Assembly (NCBI RefSeq): GCF_020921035.1
Contig: NC_063154.1
Coordinates: forward strand, 2,542,001-2,606,000
From: Rhodamnia argentea
Taxonomy: Eukaryota; Streptophyta; Magnoliopsida; Myrtales; Myrtaceae
Direction of reading: 5' to 3'
Length of the DNA: 64,000 nucleotides
The notes beneath the pieces were generated by a model that ran no database searches, had not been told where the DNA came from, and saw only the letters and a program-made list of their open reading frames with translations. Both the position numbers and the translations under genes were made by a program. Shown one piece after another: positions 13,413-25,871 of this stretch. Numbering within the stretch: position 1 is the first letter of the stretch; every line of letters starts with the position of its first letter.

Positions 13413-13570
13413 CAAAAAAAGGAAATAGCGAAAAGAAGAAAACAAAAGGGTATATTTGCCATTTCGCATGCGTTATATCTTCATCGGACTGTAGAAAGTA
13501 GAAACCCCCGCTGACCAGAAAAGAAGAGGTCGCGAGTACGAGTAAGCAAAACCCCTCGGCCCCCCCTCTC

Positions 13571-13591
13571 CCTCTCTCTCTCTCTCTCTCT
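13571..13591. repeat. (CT)n tract in the SPC25 leader
   Basis: A pure CT run about 40 bases before the SPC25 start codon, probably in the 5' UTR. Confidence 0.85.
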
Positions 13592-13628
13592 GCTCTCTGT
13601 TCGGACAAAGCAAACGCTAGGCTCGAAG

Positions 13629-16600
13629 ATGCCGGAAACCAAAGCGGAAAGCCCGAGCAAGAACGCGAAGAAGGCGAATCTCTTGGATCAGCACTCCATC
13701 AAACACATTCTCGATGAGTCCGTCTCCGAGGTACAATTGAGACCCGGCCAATTTGCTTTCTCCGTTCGTCCTTTTCCCAGATCCGTCCTTTAGTCGCTCA
13801 ATTCCTGGAGCAATCGGCTCATTGTTGTGGTTTAATTCTTAAGATCGTCAAGAGCCGGGGGTACGTGGAAGATGTGCGGATGAGCAACGTGAGGCTGTTG
13901 ATCGGGACGGTCATCATCGTCATCGCTCTCTTCGCTCAGTTCTACAAGAAGAAGTTCCCCGAGAACAGGGACTTCTTGATCGCCTGCATCGTATTATATC
14001 CTTTTTTTTTTCTTCTCGCCTTTGTTCTTTCTCGCTCACTTGATGCCCTCTAGCTGTTTGATTTCCGAGAAAGTCGACTAAATATTGCAGATTTTGATGG
14101 AACTGCCGCTTTCTTTTACGTGGAGGTGGAGTGTTTACAATTGAGTGTTTTTTTTTTGGGGGGATTCTTCGAATGCACTGAAAATCGGATTTCAAATGTA
14201 TGATCTTTCAGTTGCTCGTTCAGTAGAAAATTGCGAGGGCGGGGGGGGAGGGGGAGAGGGGGAAGACCGTCATGCTGATTTTCCTCATTCTCTGCCTTCG
14301 TTTTTGTGGGAAAAGTTTACTGTTCTGTTTTTATTTCTCTGAATTGGGCAAGGACTTATAGACTGAAATGCCCAAGGGGGGTGTTGCAGGGTACAAAAAT
14401 ATACTCTTCAAAGTCGGGAATCAAAAAAAGATTTTTGCGTGGAAATTGTCGCATTTCATTTGTTTTAGAGATCGTGATCCTTAATTCTGGCAAGTATATT
14501 GTTTTCAATGGTATGTTGCAGCTGCTCATATATACCAAGGAGAAGAATGCCATTATGTTTACCTATCCACCTGTGGTGAGTTCATTTGTTCCATAGAATG
14601 GACGACTTCTTATACACTGATGTTGCAGACAGTCTACCTTACTCTGCTTTTTTTTTCCCACCCTAGTGTGCTGTGATCTTATTTCTTGACCATGTTTTAA
14701 GTTATGAATTTTAAACTGTGGTTCTTGCATATACTTGTTTATTTTCATCTATATTAGCTATTGGCAAACGTGAAGCCTTGTGTGCATATTTTGGGTTGTG
14801 CCTTGCATGTCAGGTGCATTATCTTTACTTACGATTTTGAAAGATCTAATTCCAAAGAAATATGAAGATATTTACCCTTAGCGGCCAATTTAGTGCTCCT
14901 TTTTTCTTGTTGGTAATGATGGATGAGTAATGCTCGATGATGATGATGAGGAGGCTTTTTAAGTTCAAACTATTTGTTTTTTTTTTTTTATGTTTGGAAT
15001 TCTTTGGCCCTAAATTATCTTTACTTCTTTCTTAACAGAAAATTTTTTTCAATTTTCCAATGAAGAATATGTAGGTCCATTTTGGTTTATTGGCTAGCAT
15101 TGAAACCCATGGTATGCATGAGAGAGAAACTTAATTGACCAACATAACAAACCTATAATTCTGTGTGAGAGGATTGTCTTCAATCAACCTTACTACTCAA
15201 AAAGTGTTGATGAAATGTCTACCCTTTCATGCTTCTTAATATTTAATTTCTCGTTTTACTCAACGTTTGAGCAATAAATTTTATTGCTCAAATGTTTCTT
15301 CTTGTCATACAACTGTATTCCCATTACAACACTTCCTGAACATAAAGAAATTTAAGTTCAAAGATAAATAGTGACAAATTTTCTTTTACATTTCTCTAAA
15401 CTTTTGAAATTGTTGTTATTGGAAAATTGATTTGGGAATTGTGTAAACTTCTATTCCCTCCTTGCCATTTCTGATTTTAGAGTACATATTATATGATTTA
15501 CGACATTTCTGTATTTTCCGGAAACTTCTTATTGGTTTATACTTTGATTGTTTTGGATAATTTGTCTTTCCTCTTGTTTTGGACAATATTTTTGGGTTCA
15601 TTGACCGACGACCCCAACTAGTTTGGGATAAAGGTGATGTTGATGTTGATGTTGAAAAATGTGGGGATGACAGACTCAGCATGTGTTAAATGTCATCTGG
15701 AAGGAATGTTGTAGGGGCATATTGCTTTGATATATGAGCTATATTGATGGACATATGGACCTTCATCATTTCAGCGTATGTATCCCTCCTTTTCTTTACA
15801 TATGCAGAGTCGGGAAAACCCACAGACGTATCTTGGCCAATGGGAGTCTCATTTGATCTATTGATTATTTTAAGACTCTTGCTTTTGCTATGGCAGGCTT
15901 TTTTTCTGCACATATCCGATGGCATTCAAAATTCGACTTCCATTTCCTTAATTCCTGTAAATTTTTTGAATTTGGCTATCCACTCTCAGTATTAATATAT
16001 TATGGATGTTGATCTTGATGGTCGTTACTTGCGTCTTTCTCTTTGGTGAATTGTAGAGATGAAACATGTCTGCTATGCCTATTGTGTTCCATGGTTATCT
16101 TTGAATGAGAGTTGTATCTTCTTTTGCATCTCAATTTGCTATTCCAATATTTACTGTCTTTTTTGGTAATCATATACCTGTTAGTTCATCAGCACATCAT
16201 TCATTTGTTTTGAAATTGTTTGAGTAATGTATCAGATGGGCATTGCATTTAGATGGCGCTAGACTTTTAATGGGCGTCATAGAATTTGCTGTAAACTATG
16301 TCATGTATTTTCCAATCCACAGAGCGTTGGCTTGTCTGGTTTACTTGAACTTTTTGTTAGTTGTAGACATCATTATCAGAATTTTGGTGTTTCTGACTTA
16401 TTTAAATTTAAGGTCCTCTTTTATTTGATGCATCGGCTGGAATATTCTTTGTTCTCCTTTTTTGCTAGGCCTTGGTTGTGAACTTAACCAGAAGAAACCA
16501 AAAACTATATATCCTGAGATTATCCATTCATTACTTGGCGACTGAGGGGATTATCTGAGGCAAAGTATTGTTTTCATTTACTCCATGTAGGGCTCCTTTA

Positions 16601-17052
16601 ACAGCACTGGACTGATGGTGTCTTCAAAATTACCAAGATTCTCCGACTTGTACACACTTACCATAGCGAGTGCAGACACGAAGTCAATTTCAGCAAACAA
16701 GCCAGTGGAATTAACTAAGAGCGTCACTCAGTGGTCTCTCTCTCTCTCTCTGACATGCACGCTCCTGCACACCTGTATTCACAATGCCCCTCTCACGCAC
16801 TTTCCCTCCATTATTGGAGCTTGGAGACAGTGCTTGCTCGTGTGTGTGCACTAACAATTCTGTGCATCTCCACACTAAATATTGCTTTTGCTTTCATGTT
16901 GTTCCTGCTTCAGATAGATTCCGTGGCTGATTTTCTAGTTCTCTTAATGCTTCAGGTTCACCAAGGACGGGATTCTGGTGGAGGGTCTCTTCTGGAAAGA
17001 TGTTGAAGCACTAATAAACGAGTACAACAAAGAGCCAAAGAAGAGCAAATGA
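13629..17052 (+). CDS. SPC25: Signal peptidase complex subunit 2 (SPC25)
   Basis: SPC25 is a small non-catalytic subunit of the ER signal peptidase complex, which removes signal peptides from secretory proteins. Five exons: 13629-13730, 13844-13995, 14494-14575, 16591-16733, 16956-17052, giving 191 residues (Arabidopsis protein about 192). The start MPETKAESPSKNAKKANLLD fits the family. Two membrane segments are visible: LLIGTVIIVIALFAQFY (about residues 53-69) and FLIACIVLY...MLQLLIYT (about residues 79-100). The conserved lumenal/cytosolic block FSDLYTLTI...VTQWFTKDGILVEGLFWKDVEALI and a basic tail (KEPKKSK) follow. Introns 1, 3 and 4 are GT–AG. Intron 2 starts ATATCCTTTT and has TCCTTAAT just before its end, the hallmarks of a U12-type intron. 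A GT–AG alternative (13991-14494) is also in frame but removes two residues conserved in the family. Confidence 0.93.
13996..14493 (+). other. Probable U12-type (minor spliceosome) AT-initial intron in SPC25
   Basis: The 5' end ATATCCTTTT (13996-14005) matches the U12 5' splice-site consensus. TCCTTAAT (14478-14485) matches the U12 branch-site consensus TCCTTRAY and lies about 9 bases from the end. No polypyrimidine tract separates branch and acceptor. Keeping the frame and the conserved LY dipeptide requires the intron to end in AA (…ggcaa|g). The intron splits a leucine codon inside the second membrane segment. Confidence 0.65.
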
Positions 17053-19856
17053 TTGGTAGGCTTGTAGCTTATCACCTCCTTCAACAGGAGAGAGAACTTA
17101 GACAGGAATTTGATTACTTGATTATCCGCAAAGTGAACGCAAATGGTCACTTACAGAATGATTTCGACTTCTGATATTTTTTGGGAGCAAAGTGAAGTAG
17201 ATTTCAAACTTTCCGACTAGTATTAACATGCCAATGCTTTCACCAGTTTGTGAGAACCTGTACATCATGTCTGTCCTGTGGACAGGCGCCGCGTCTTAGT
17301 CCGATGCATTCACTTCTGCTGTCTGCATCGATAGATGCCGTCACATGCTTAATATGATGATTGCAGTTCAAAAGGCGATTCTTCTCAGGATGCTGTCGAG
17401 ACTGTGTCTCACACACGGTGCATTCGCCCAAAGGTCTCCATGATCTGTTGAAGTGGGCACGGATGGAGAGGTAGTGTTGACAGTCATTTTGACCTGGTGA
17501 TGGGTTCACTGTCATTCTGGTTTCGCATTGTTCCCGATCTATGATGCTGTCGTTACCCCCACATTTGCGGAGTTTTGATAGAATGGTTGAACAGCTCTTT
17601 CCCCGCTTTCGTACTCTCCCGGTCGAAGCCGATGGCCATGGGCCATCGGGTACATGATCCTTCAGCACTTACGATTGGGCTACTGGTGAGATTGGTTTGA
17701 TCCTTCAATTGTTTACCTTTTTTTTTTTTTTTTTTCTGTTTTCCTGGAGCAACTTCAGCGAAAATTACTCGATTCCGAATTTCGTTACTGATAACCGGGC
17801 CTGGGCGAGCTGAAGCGGGCCTGATGGAGAAAATTGTCCCTAACGGGCCAGGCCCACCCGAATCGTCCGTCGAGCCTTGTTGGGATCCGCTCCAGAGACC
17901 GCGCGGTTCACAAAATTTCTCCAAATCGATTTATACAGGTCTGGTTGGTGACGGGTCCTGACGTCAGCACCCGCGGGGGTAAACGTCACGATCGGGCGGG
18001 ACCCCGCTCGGCAGATATTTTTTCGTTTTCTCCAACTGGGCCCGGCTTCTGTCGTCTCGTGACAGCGACGTCGGGCCCACGTAACCCCCCCGACCCACAC
18101 CGATTTCGTCATCATGGTCCCCCCGTCTTAATGACTCGCCTCGCAATTTCTCCTTTGCTCGACCCAGAAAGAAAAAAAAATAAAAAATTCCCCATTTTTT
18201 CTGTACTTCTCTCTGTCCTGTTGTTGCCGCCCTATCCACCCAAACCACAAACTCCCTCTTATTTTTTTGCCTTTCTGAAATTGACGTCGCCTTTTCTCGT
18301 CACCCGTGGCAGAGAGAAAATGGAAAAATCTGCCTAGCACCTATTTAAATCCAACCTCAATTTTTATTTCGAACTTTTTTCCATCTCCATAAAATAAAAT
18401 AAAAAAAACATAAACTTTTGAATGAACTGCAACTTCGATCCGAATTCCTTTTTCCATAGAAATTAACGGAACCACAACTTTGATCTGAAGTTTTTTTCCC
18501 GTAAAAAACATTGAACTTCGATTAAATCTCATCGCCCGCCTTTTTTTTATCTCATAAGAAAGCATTTTTTTTCTCTATCGATACCCAAATCTAGTCCCTA
18601 TCTAGAGATGCCATTAGAGATGCATGTATATATCTCTCTCTCTCAACTTAAACGAGGGCCGACCTTGGGATCGATTGAGAGTCATTGCAATCCTACGAGG
18701 AAAAAAGAAGCTTGACCTGTGATTGGGAGCCAACTTAACTTGGGTGCTCTTATGAGGAAAATGTTCAAGCTACTATTAAAATCCAAATAAAAGTTGGTAT
18801 ATTTTTACGAGACAAAAAAAGAGCTTGGTTAGATATGTGATCTCATCTAAAGCCAATGCTTTTTAAGAGAATTGAGCCTGGGAAAATCATTTATACAATT
18901 CAATATGAAAAAGGAGTTTTGCAAATTTTCAAACGTGAATTGCAAAATGATTCAAGTTACCGGTTAAAATCATATTAAATTAGTAAGTCAAATTGGCATC
19001 ATGATTCATGAGAGCATTCATTTCACGTGACTAAGATATGTTTCTATCTATCGATAACTTATTAAGAGTTTCCAAGCGACAAAAAAAAAAAAAAAGGAGA
19101 TGGCTTGTAATGACGAACAAAACTACCAATTTATGATTTATAACGCGATTAACAAAGAGCCATTACCCTTAGGTTACGTTGGGTAGTCAACGACAAATTC
19201 AGGATATTTTATCATATTATATGTTTGATTCCCAACTAAGACAGGATAAAGTCGGATATAAGAGAGATATAGTATGGACAAAGTCATCCCATAGATATGG
19301 GATATAGGTGGATAAGATTTCTATTGCAAATGAAATAAAAATTTATTTTTCTCGAATAACAAACTTCTTCAACTAATAAAATTAAAAACATATATGAATA
19401 TAGACAATACTCAAATTCTATTTTAAAAAGAAAAATTCAGGATAACAACAAATTAGTTTTTATTAATTTCTATTCATATTTGTTACGTATTTTAGTATTT
19501 TCTAGTATAGTTTACTATTGAATAAAATTTTATTAGAGAACTATGGAAGAGGAAAATAAGCAAATAAAAAAATGAAGCATATAAGAATGCCATTAGAGAT
19601 TCTTATCATCTCCGTTTACGCAAATTTTATGTTCATTTATACTAATATGCCGTTCATAACGAACAATAGACTTAACGGGATATGAAAATATTCGATTTTA
19701 CGTTTCACGAGATACTGAATTTGATATAACAAAATTTCTAAATTTCATTTCTTAACTCATCCAGTTTTATATTAACCAGAGATCCGGACCAGCAAGAGAA
19801 AGATAACCGTTTTCGGACAATAAATTTCGAGAAAACAGTATATAAAGGTTTGGAAT

Positions 19857-20228
19857 GCCATCATTTTCTCAAATAAAGGCTTGGAGAGATCACGATTATT
19901 TCAAATAAGAGCTTGGTCTCGCCGGCTAGTCAAATATTTTTGCTAATTAAGGGCATTTTCATCCAAAAATAATTTTAGCCTAAAATTTAGTTAATTAGAT
20001 TAAACCAAGCCCTCAACATGTGAATTTTTTCTTTTTTTTTCGTGTTTTCTTTTTAAGTTTTATGTTTTTTATTATCTTTTTTGAGTTTAAACAAAGAAAA
20101 CAGAAAAAATAATTGCAAAAAAAAAAAAAGCCCTTGATCAGCGGATGATGTTAGACACTGACATGATCAATTCAAATTCTTATTTGAAATAAAATTCACT
20201 TAATATTTTTATTTGAGAAAATGATGGC
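19857..20228. mobile_element. Foldback/MITE-like element with perfect 21-bp inverted ends, copy 2
   Basis: Bases 19857-19877 (gccatcattttctcaaataaa) are the exact reverse complement of 20208-20228. A second inverted pair lies just inside: attatttcaaataaga at 19895-19910 against tcttatttgaaataaa at 20178-20193, with one mismatch. The element is AT-rich, about 370 bp, and encodes nothing. This fits a non-autonomous DNA element. True ends may lie a little further out and no target duplication was recognised. Confidence 0.6.
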
Positions 20229-20636
20229 TATTATTAAAAATAAAATTTATTTTTCACGAAAAAAATAAGATATTTGAAATTTTATGCGGTAGGAAATGAG
20301 GTGGGTGATAAACATTTTGAAAATGGAGTCGTGTTAACGGAGCGTTCGGGGATTTTTAATCATCCGACCAATTGTCCGCTAAACCTAATTAGTGGAAGAC
20401 TCACCCGGTTTAGCACAGTGCTCGAATGACAGTTTCACGTGGGACCCAGCACGGACAGAAACAAGATTTGGGCCCCCACAAGCTGACGTGGAGGGCATGC
20501 AATCATGCCCTGGACCTCAAACCCAACTCAAAACTAACCCCATTTCATAAACCGCCTCTCGAGTCCGTCAGGTCTTACTTTATTGGTGATTTTTTTTTTT
20601 CTTCATTCATGTATATTTACGCCTCTGTTTTATGCG

Positions 20637-20644
20637 TATATATA
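20637..20644 (+). promoter_or_regulatory. TATA-like box upstream of the At2g39950-like gene
   Basis: TATATATA sits about 230 bases before the start codon, followed by pyrimidine-rich DNA suitable for a transcription start. It is supported by position only. Confidence 0.4.
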
Positions 20645-20876
20645 TCGTGCTCCTCTCTTTGTCTTACGACCTTCCATTTCTTTGCGCTATCGCCAGGGAA
20701 AACCGAAGCCCCGAATATTCCGTTGCCCAAGTTATTCTCATCTCTCGCTCTCTCGGGGTCTCTCTCGCCGGCGATATTCGCCGTCTCCCAGCTCGGAATC
20801 AGCGTTTTTCCGGTTCGTAATCGCGAGGATCTTCGAGCGGTGTACCTGAATTCGGCTGAGTATATCGAGATTCGCC

Positions 20877-23800
20877 ATGGCCGGCTCTGGCGACAGAGAA
20901 AACGAGGAGAATCGCGGAACACGACCTGACGGCGGCGAGGTCAACGATTCGTCGTCGATCGGCGCGTCTTCGGTGGAGTCCGGACCGAGCTCGAGGGTTT
21001 CGAGGGGGGTCGGCGAGGAGATTGGCATGGCGGAGAGGTTGACGGACATTTTCGTCGGGGAAGGCGACGGAGATCTGTTGATGCAGCGGAGCGATCGGGA
21101 GGATAGGGTTTTGCAGTGGCTGCAGGCGCTCGATATGCAAGTGATCGGCGCTTGTCGCGCGGATGAGAGGTTGAAGCCGTTGTTGAAGTCGAGTGGGTCA
21201 GGCAGTGCGGCTGAGGATCGGTTGTTGGCTCACCTTAGTCAGGTACTTATATTTTCGATCCGGTTTAAGCGTCTATCTGGTTCGTAGCGTGTTAGGGTTT
21301 TCTCTTATATAGAGTGTATGGCTACATTTCGGTGGCCTGTAAGGTGTAAACGCTTTACCGTGCTACTGATAGCACTGGAGTCTGTTTTTAATATTAACTT
21401 TCGTACAGATGGTTCAGAGTTCCTTACGAGATAGTGGATGAGTGGATCGTAATTGAGACGGTGTGGATACTTTGTTCGTGTTATTGTTTTATTTTGGCTC
21501 ATCGGATTTGCTTTTGTTTCTAATCATCAGCACTTTGAGCCTGCGGAAGTTGGAATTCTGGCCAGATGCTTTTGCATGCCACTTGTTTCAATTCGCGTTG
21601 GCAAGATAAACAAGCAAGGGACTCTTCTTTGCCCCACCCCGACAAGGTAAATGAAGTCCTGATCTGTATCTTGCTTTCGGATTCTTGCATGTGAATTGTC
21701 TGTCGGCTTGTGAGCAGCTTATTTGGGTTTCTGCTGATGAGTTGCCAATGTTTTCCAGTAGTATAGATAGTTCAGCTGTGGACTAATTTTATCAGTGGTG
21801 CTCATTGGTTTGCTATTAGAGTTTTGTATGTCATCTGGTGATTTTCCTTGAAGTTTCTCAGTTGCTTTATGGATTCTTACAAAAGCTTAGAATTGGTTTT
21901 ATTAGGAGTTGTATTGTTTATGTTCTGATCTATTGCATACTGGTGCCGCATTTTCTGTCTTTTATCTTGTTCCCTTCATCTGGAATGTAGTTCTTGTAAG
22001 CTTTCATTTTGAAGTGTGAGTGTGTATTATGTGTTCTGATTGAGCATCTGTTAGTTTTGTGTTGTGATAATGGCTCTTCGTACGGTTTTTCTAGATTTGT
22101 TTGAGGAAGGAGTATGTTTGCTGTTTTTATGTTCCTATTGTTCCTTATCCCTGTTCTGTCAAATTTGCTAGTTTTTCTTGCCATTTCATGCGGTGGATTT
22201 GTGTCTCTCTTTTGGTTATTATTAAAGCTAGCTATGTAATGCTAATTGTGGGCACTTTATCGGGAGATCATGTTGTCAGTCTTCTTTGCAGGCAGCCGGT
22301 TTAAAATATTCTAGATGAAAGTATTTGACACACTTTGATATACCAGTAAGTTTGTGTAAAGTAAACCTCAGATGTTGGTCCATAACAGTTTTGTCGTTTT
22401 CTGATGTAGTTCTCTTCCCGTTGGAATTTTTTGGGATATGTATTGATAGAGTTATTGGTGGCAGTGATATTGGCTGATGGACAGTAGTTTATGTGCGCCC
22501 TATGCTTCCTTCGTAATGGGAAATTTATCCTCTTCGACAATTATGTCATAGCATCAGTCTTCGAATTGAGCAGTTCTTGAATGCTGTTTGTGAGATTATT
22601 TTTGAAGAAATGGTGGAGAGTACTTGAATAATGTCAACATTGCAAACAGTCCATGATACCGCTGGAAATAATCTTAAGTTGAGGATTTAATGTTGTAGCT
22701 TCTTGTTGGTAACCATGTTCATCCTTCCCAATAAATATGTCTTTTGACTTGTAGGTGAAGTGGGCCTATCTTATTATGATCTCTGAATTAAGGGGGAGTC
22801 AAGGTAGTTTCATGCTCCTATATTATCGCGTCGACTGTTGCTTTTTGAATGCGTATAGGATATGAATTTTAATTAGTAGAAAATGATAGTGACTGTTTCT
22901 GTTCTTATGCTTGCCATTTAGGTAGGTCTCATGATATTGTAACTCTGATCTCACCAAGTTTCTTCTGTTAATTGGTTGTTGTTGCGTGCGTTTGACAATT
23001 AATAGTTATTTGTACTGATGTTTTATATTACCCTCCTAAGTTGTCACATTTACCTCTCCATTTCCTTGAACATAGATGGTACTTGCTGTTTATATCTATG
23101 TCATCGAATGGTGCTCAATCCTGGAACTGCTTGGTCTTTCGACATGTTGTTAGAATATCTGGAGTTACTTCAGATGCTTGAAAAGTCATGCAAAGGAGAT
23201 ACCTTTTGTAAGATGTCCTGGAATCAAATCATAGGTGCAGCTGATAATGTACAGACATGGTTGCTGTTAGAAGTATACATGATGGATTCTTTTAGGTCTA
23301 AATTTACCTGACAAATTTAGCCAAAGTCTCTTGAGATATGCAGCAAAAAAGAAAAAGAAAAAGAAAAAGAAAAAGAAAAAAAGAACTTGAGATAAATCCA
23401 TTATATATGCGACAGTTGATAAATAATCCCGCTTAGTGATTTGAAAGGAGATTTGCTTGATAGCCGTTGATGCCAAACTTGTACATTGCTATAGTAAACT
23501 TTCCTTCACCAGCTAGTAATTCTCACATTCCTCAGAGGAACTGACGGTTTTCTTTGTTTCTTGGTTATATGCCTGTTTAATTACTGGAGAATAGCAATTT
23601 TTTATTCTTTTCACCTGGGGAAAAAATGAATAGTTCGGCAAGTGCAATTAAGTTTACTAGCTCATGTGATCGCATGTTGCATTGCATAGTCAAATCAAAT
23701 TGAAGAGTTATAATGTTGTACTTTTTATGAATAGGTGGATTCTTTTGTAATGAATATACCAATTTTTTTGCATCCATGCGTTTTTGCATTGATATTTTCC

Positions 23801-25871
23801 TTGGTAGATTTATCTAGCTGGACTATTTCTGAGAATCTGTTTGTTCTGTCTCACTTTTTTATGACACAGGGGGACCTTGAATCTTAGTCTTTTGCCAACA
23901 TCTGATTTGCGCTTGTCATTTGTTGGGGACCATGGTCAGACAGAGAGGCTAGTTACTTTAAGCAGCTCGACCGAATCTTCTTCCCTTGTGATTGAGGAAA
24001 TATCTGAAGATACTTCGGGAAGATCATTTGTTCTCAAAATGCTGGATGGGAATGCATTTTACTTTTGGTGCTCAGAGAAATCAAAGCTCCTGGGAATTGA
24101 ATTGCTTAGAAAGGTAAGAGTTGCATTTAATTGTTGTGGGTACCCTCAACTAATGTGTTGACGACCAGCAGGATAGTGCAAGTGAAAGATGTTCACTTAG
24201 TCATGGTGAACTTAAGAGTGATTAGTTGTGGGGCATTTGTAAATGCTTTGTTGAGGAAAAGCTATTACCTTCAAGTTTTGCATACACCATAATAAGTTGA
24301 AATACCTATCCTGCTGTATTGCGGATATGGAGCACCTAATGAAAAGATTGAATCGTGTCAAGTTTCTGTGGGATGTCAATTTTCAATGGTCATTATTTCT
24401 TTGAAAACTTATATGCTAATCGTATATGTATTTCTTTATTTTGCTGTCACAGATGAGGGATTTACTCAATCAGAGACCTACTGTTGCTGAATTGACTGGA
24501 ATTGATGGGTCACGTCTTGAGTGCTTTGCAATTCACCTTCGAGCATATCTAATGGGACCGGTTGTAAGTAAAAGCCAAGCTAGTTCTTCAGGCTTGCCAA
24601 TCCTGTCAGATGGTATTGCGAATGATGTTCCCAGTGCAAGTGAGAATATGCAAACGTTTGCTTCATCTAATTCCCTTCGCCCCCATTATTCCAGCAGTCA
24701 AGTAGTAAAGTCTAATTCATGCCATCAAGGCCTCAGTCCCAGAGCGACTTCGTTTAAAGAAGGTCTTGCCAAAAACTTGACCGCAAGGAGCACGAGAGAG
24801 AAGTTGAGGAAGCTTGGGGAGAATCACTTTGCAGCAGTTGATAACTTGTCAGCTTCTTTACCAATCGTTGCTGATACTTTCAATTCAAGTTCTTGCAACA
24901 TCCTACAAACGCAAGATTCACAGGGGAACAATTCATTTACTCCTTCCAATGTCCTGGAATCACTAGGGAAATTGACATTCCCACCCTGTTTGAGCACATC
25001 GTCTCAAGTTCCTTCTCTATGTCAACCGATTTTCTCCCCATACTACTGTCTGTGCCCTCCTGGGGCATCGACACTGGAACGCCCAGATCCACCTCCAGCA
25101 CTCGCTTCTGCTTCAAATGGATATTCAGTTCCATCTTTATCTGCTTTACTACCTCCTGTGCCTTCCAGTTTATTAATGACGGCACCACCTTTAAACTTGG
25201 AAGATCTTCCTCCGCTAGACTTTCCAACTATTCTTCAAGATCCGTTGGCCTGTCTACCAATGCCCACTTCTCAACAAATCCCAACCTTTACGCCTCTGAT
25301 GTGCGATCCGATTGTTCACATTCCAGTTATTGATGTCTGTTCTGCAGGACAAGGTTACCTGGTGAGCGCGGGGCCCACCATCACGACTGCTATTGGGCCC
25401 CTGAACCCTAAACTGGTGAGTCCGTTGATTCCCGAGACAAGCTTGGTGGTTGAAGAGGGTGCGAGAGAAACTCTGCGCCTTCTGATTAGCGGTTCAAGCC
25501 CCATGATCACGCAGTCGATTGGCATGTTCCCTGTTGTACTGAGTAGCGCAGACGAGAAGCAAAGTGCCATTGTTGCTGGAAGCAGGGGTCTGTACAGCGG
25601 GATCAGGGATGTTGATGCTTTTTCGAGCGCGGTTGTGGCTGGAAGCAGGGGTCTATACAGCGGAATTAGGGATGTTGATGCATTTTCGAGCAGAGGTCTC
25701 GCTGCCATGGGATTGTTCTCCCTATCCGGTAGATCTGCAGTGGAGAGTGCAGCGAAGAGTTGTGATATTACCAACGTTTTAGATGTTCCACTGAACGGAT
25801 CTAACAGCCTTGGTGAATCAAACGCAGATGTTGATGATTCCCTTTCAGAGAATGCCAGAAAAACAGGTTGA
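20877..25871 (+). CDS. Uncharacterised plant protein, At2g39950-like
   Basis: The function is unknown to me. Four exons, 20877-21242, 21531-21646, 23870-24113 and 24453-25871, join in frame through GT–AG introns to give 714 residues. The N-terminus is acidic and low-complexity (MAGSGDRENEENRG...). Residues about 60-245 are better ordered: HFEPAEVGILARCFCMPLVS and VGKINKQGTLLCPT, then a block with SDLRLSFVGDHGQ and VLKMLDGNAFYFWCSEKSKLLG that reads like a small beta-rich domain. The 473-residue C-terminal part is rich in Ser and Pro and probably disordered. It contains a 21-residue in-frame tandem duplication (25566-25628 and 25629-25691). The assignment to the At2g39950 locus rests on position between SPC25 and COI1 homologues and on exon layout, not on a database search. 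Confidence 0.8.
23345..23383. repeat. (AAAAAG)n tract in an intron
   Basis: Five or six imperfect AAAAAG units lie in intron 2 of the At2g39950-like gene. Confidence 0.85.
25566..25691 (+). repeat. 63-bp in-frame coding duplication (two 21-codon units)
   Basis: Each unit encodes A[IV]VAGSRGLYSGIRDVDAFS plus a final S. By hand count the copies differ at seven bases, six of them synonymous third positions and one a conservative Ile/Val change. Confidence 0.95.

Larger units (their letters stand above)
11745..13628. other. Spacer between PXN and SPC25
   Basis: It contains the PXN 3' UTR with a (TC)n tract (11770-11799), a perfect 40-bp tandem duplication (12661-12740), an AT-rich foldback element (about 12900-13412) and the CT-rich SPC25 leader (13571-13591). 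I see no gene; the short frames here resemble no known protein. Confidence 0.6.
17053..20876. other. Spacer between SPC25 and the At2g39950-like gene
   Basis: About 17053-17700 is probably SPC25 3' sequence and 17760-18130 is a GC-richer island with no convincing gene. 18350-20330 is strongly AT-rich and contains a foldback element (19857-20228). The final 250 bases are promoter/leader, with TATATATA at 20637-20644. No frame here resembles a known protein. Confidence 0.55.

Noticed and set aside
24893-25333. A 146-codon alternative frame inside exon 4 of the At2g39950-like gene
   Set aside because: It is the shadow of a long Ser/Pro-rich coding exon read in another frame.
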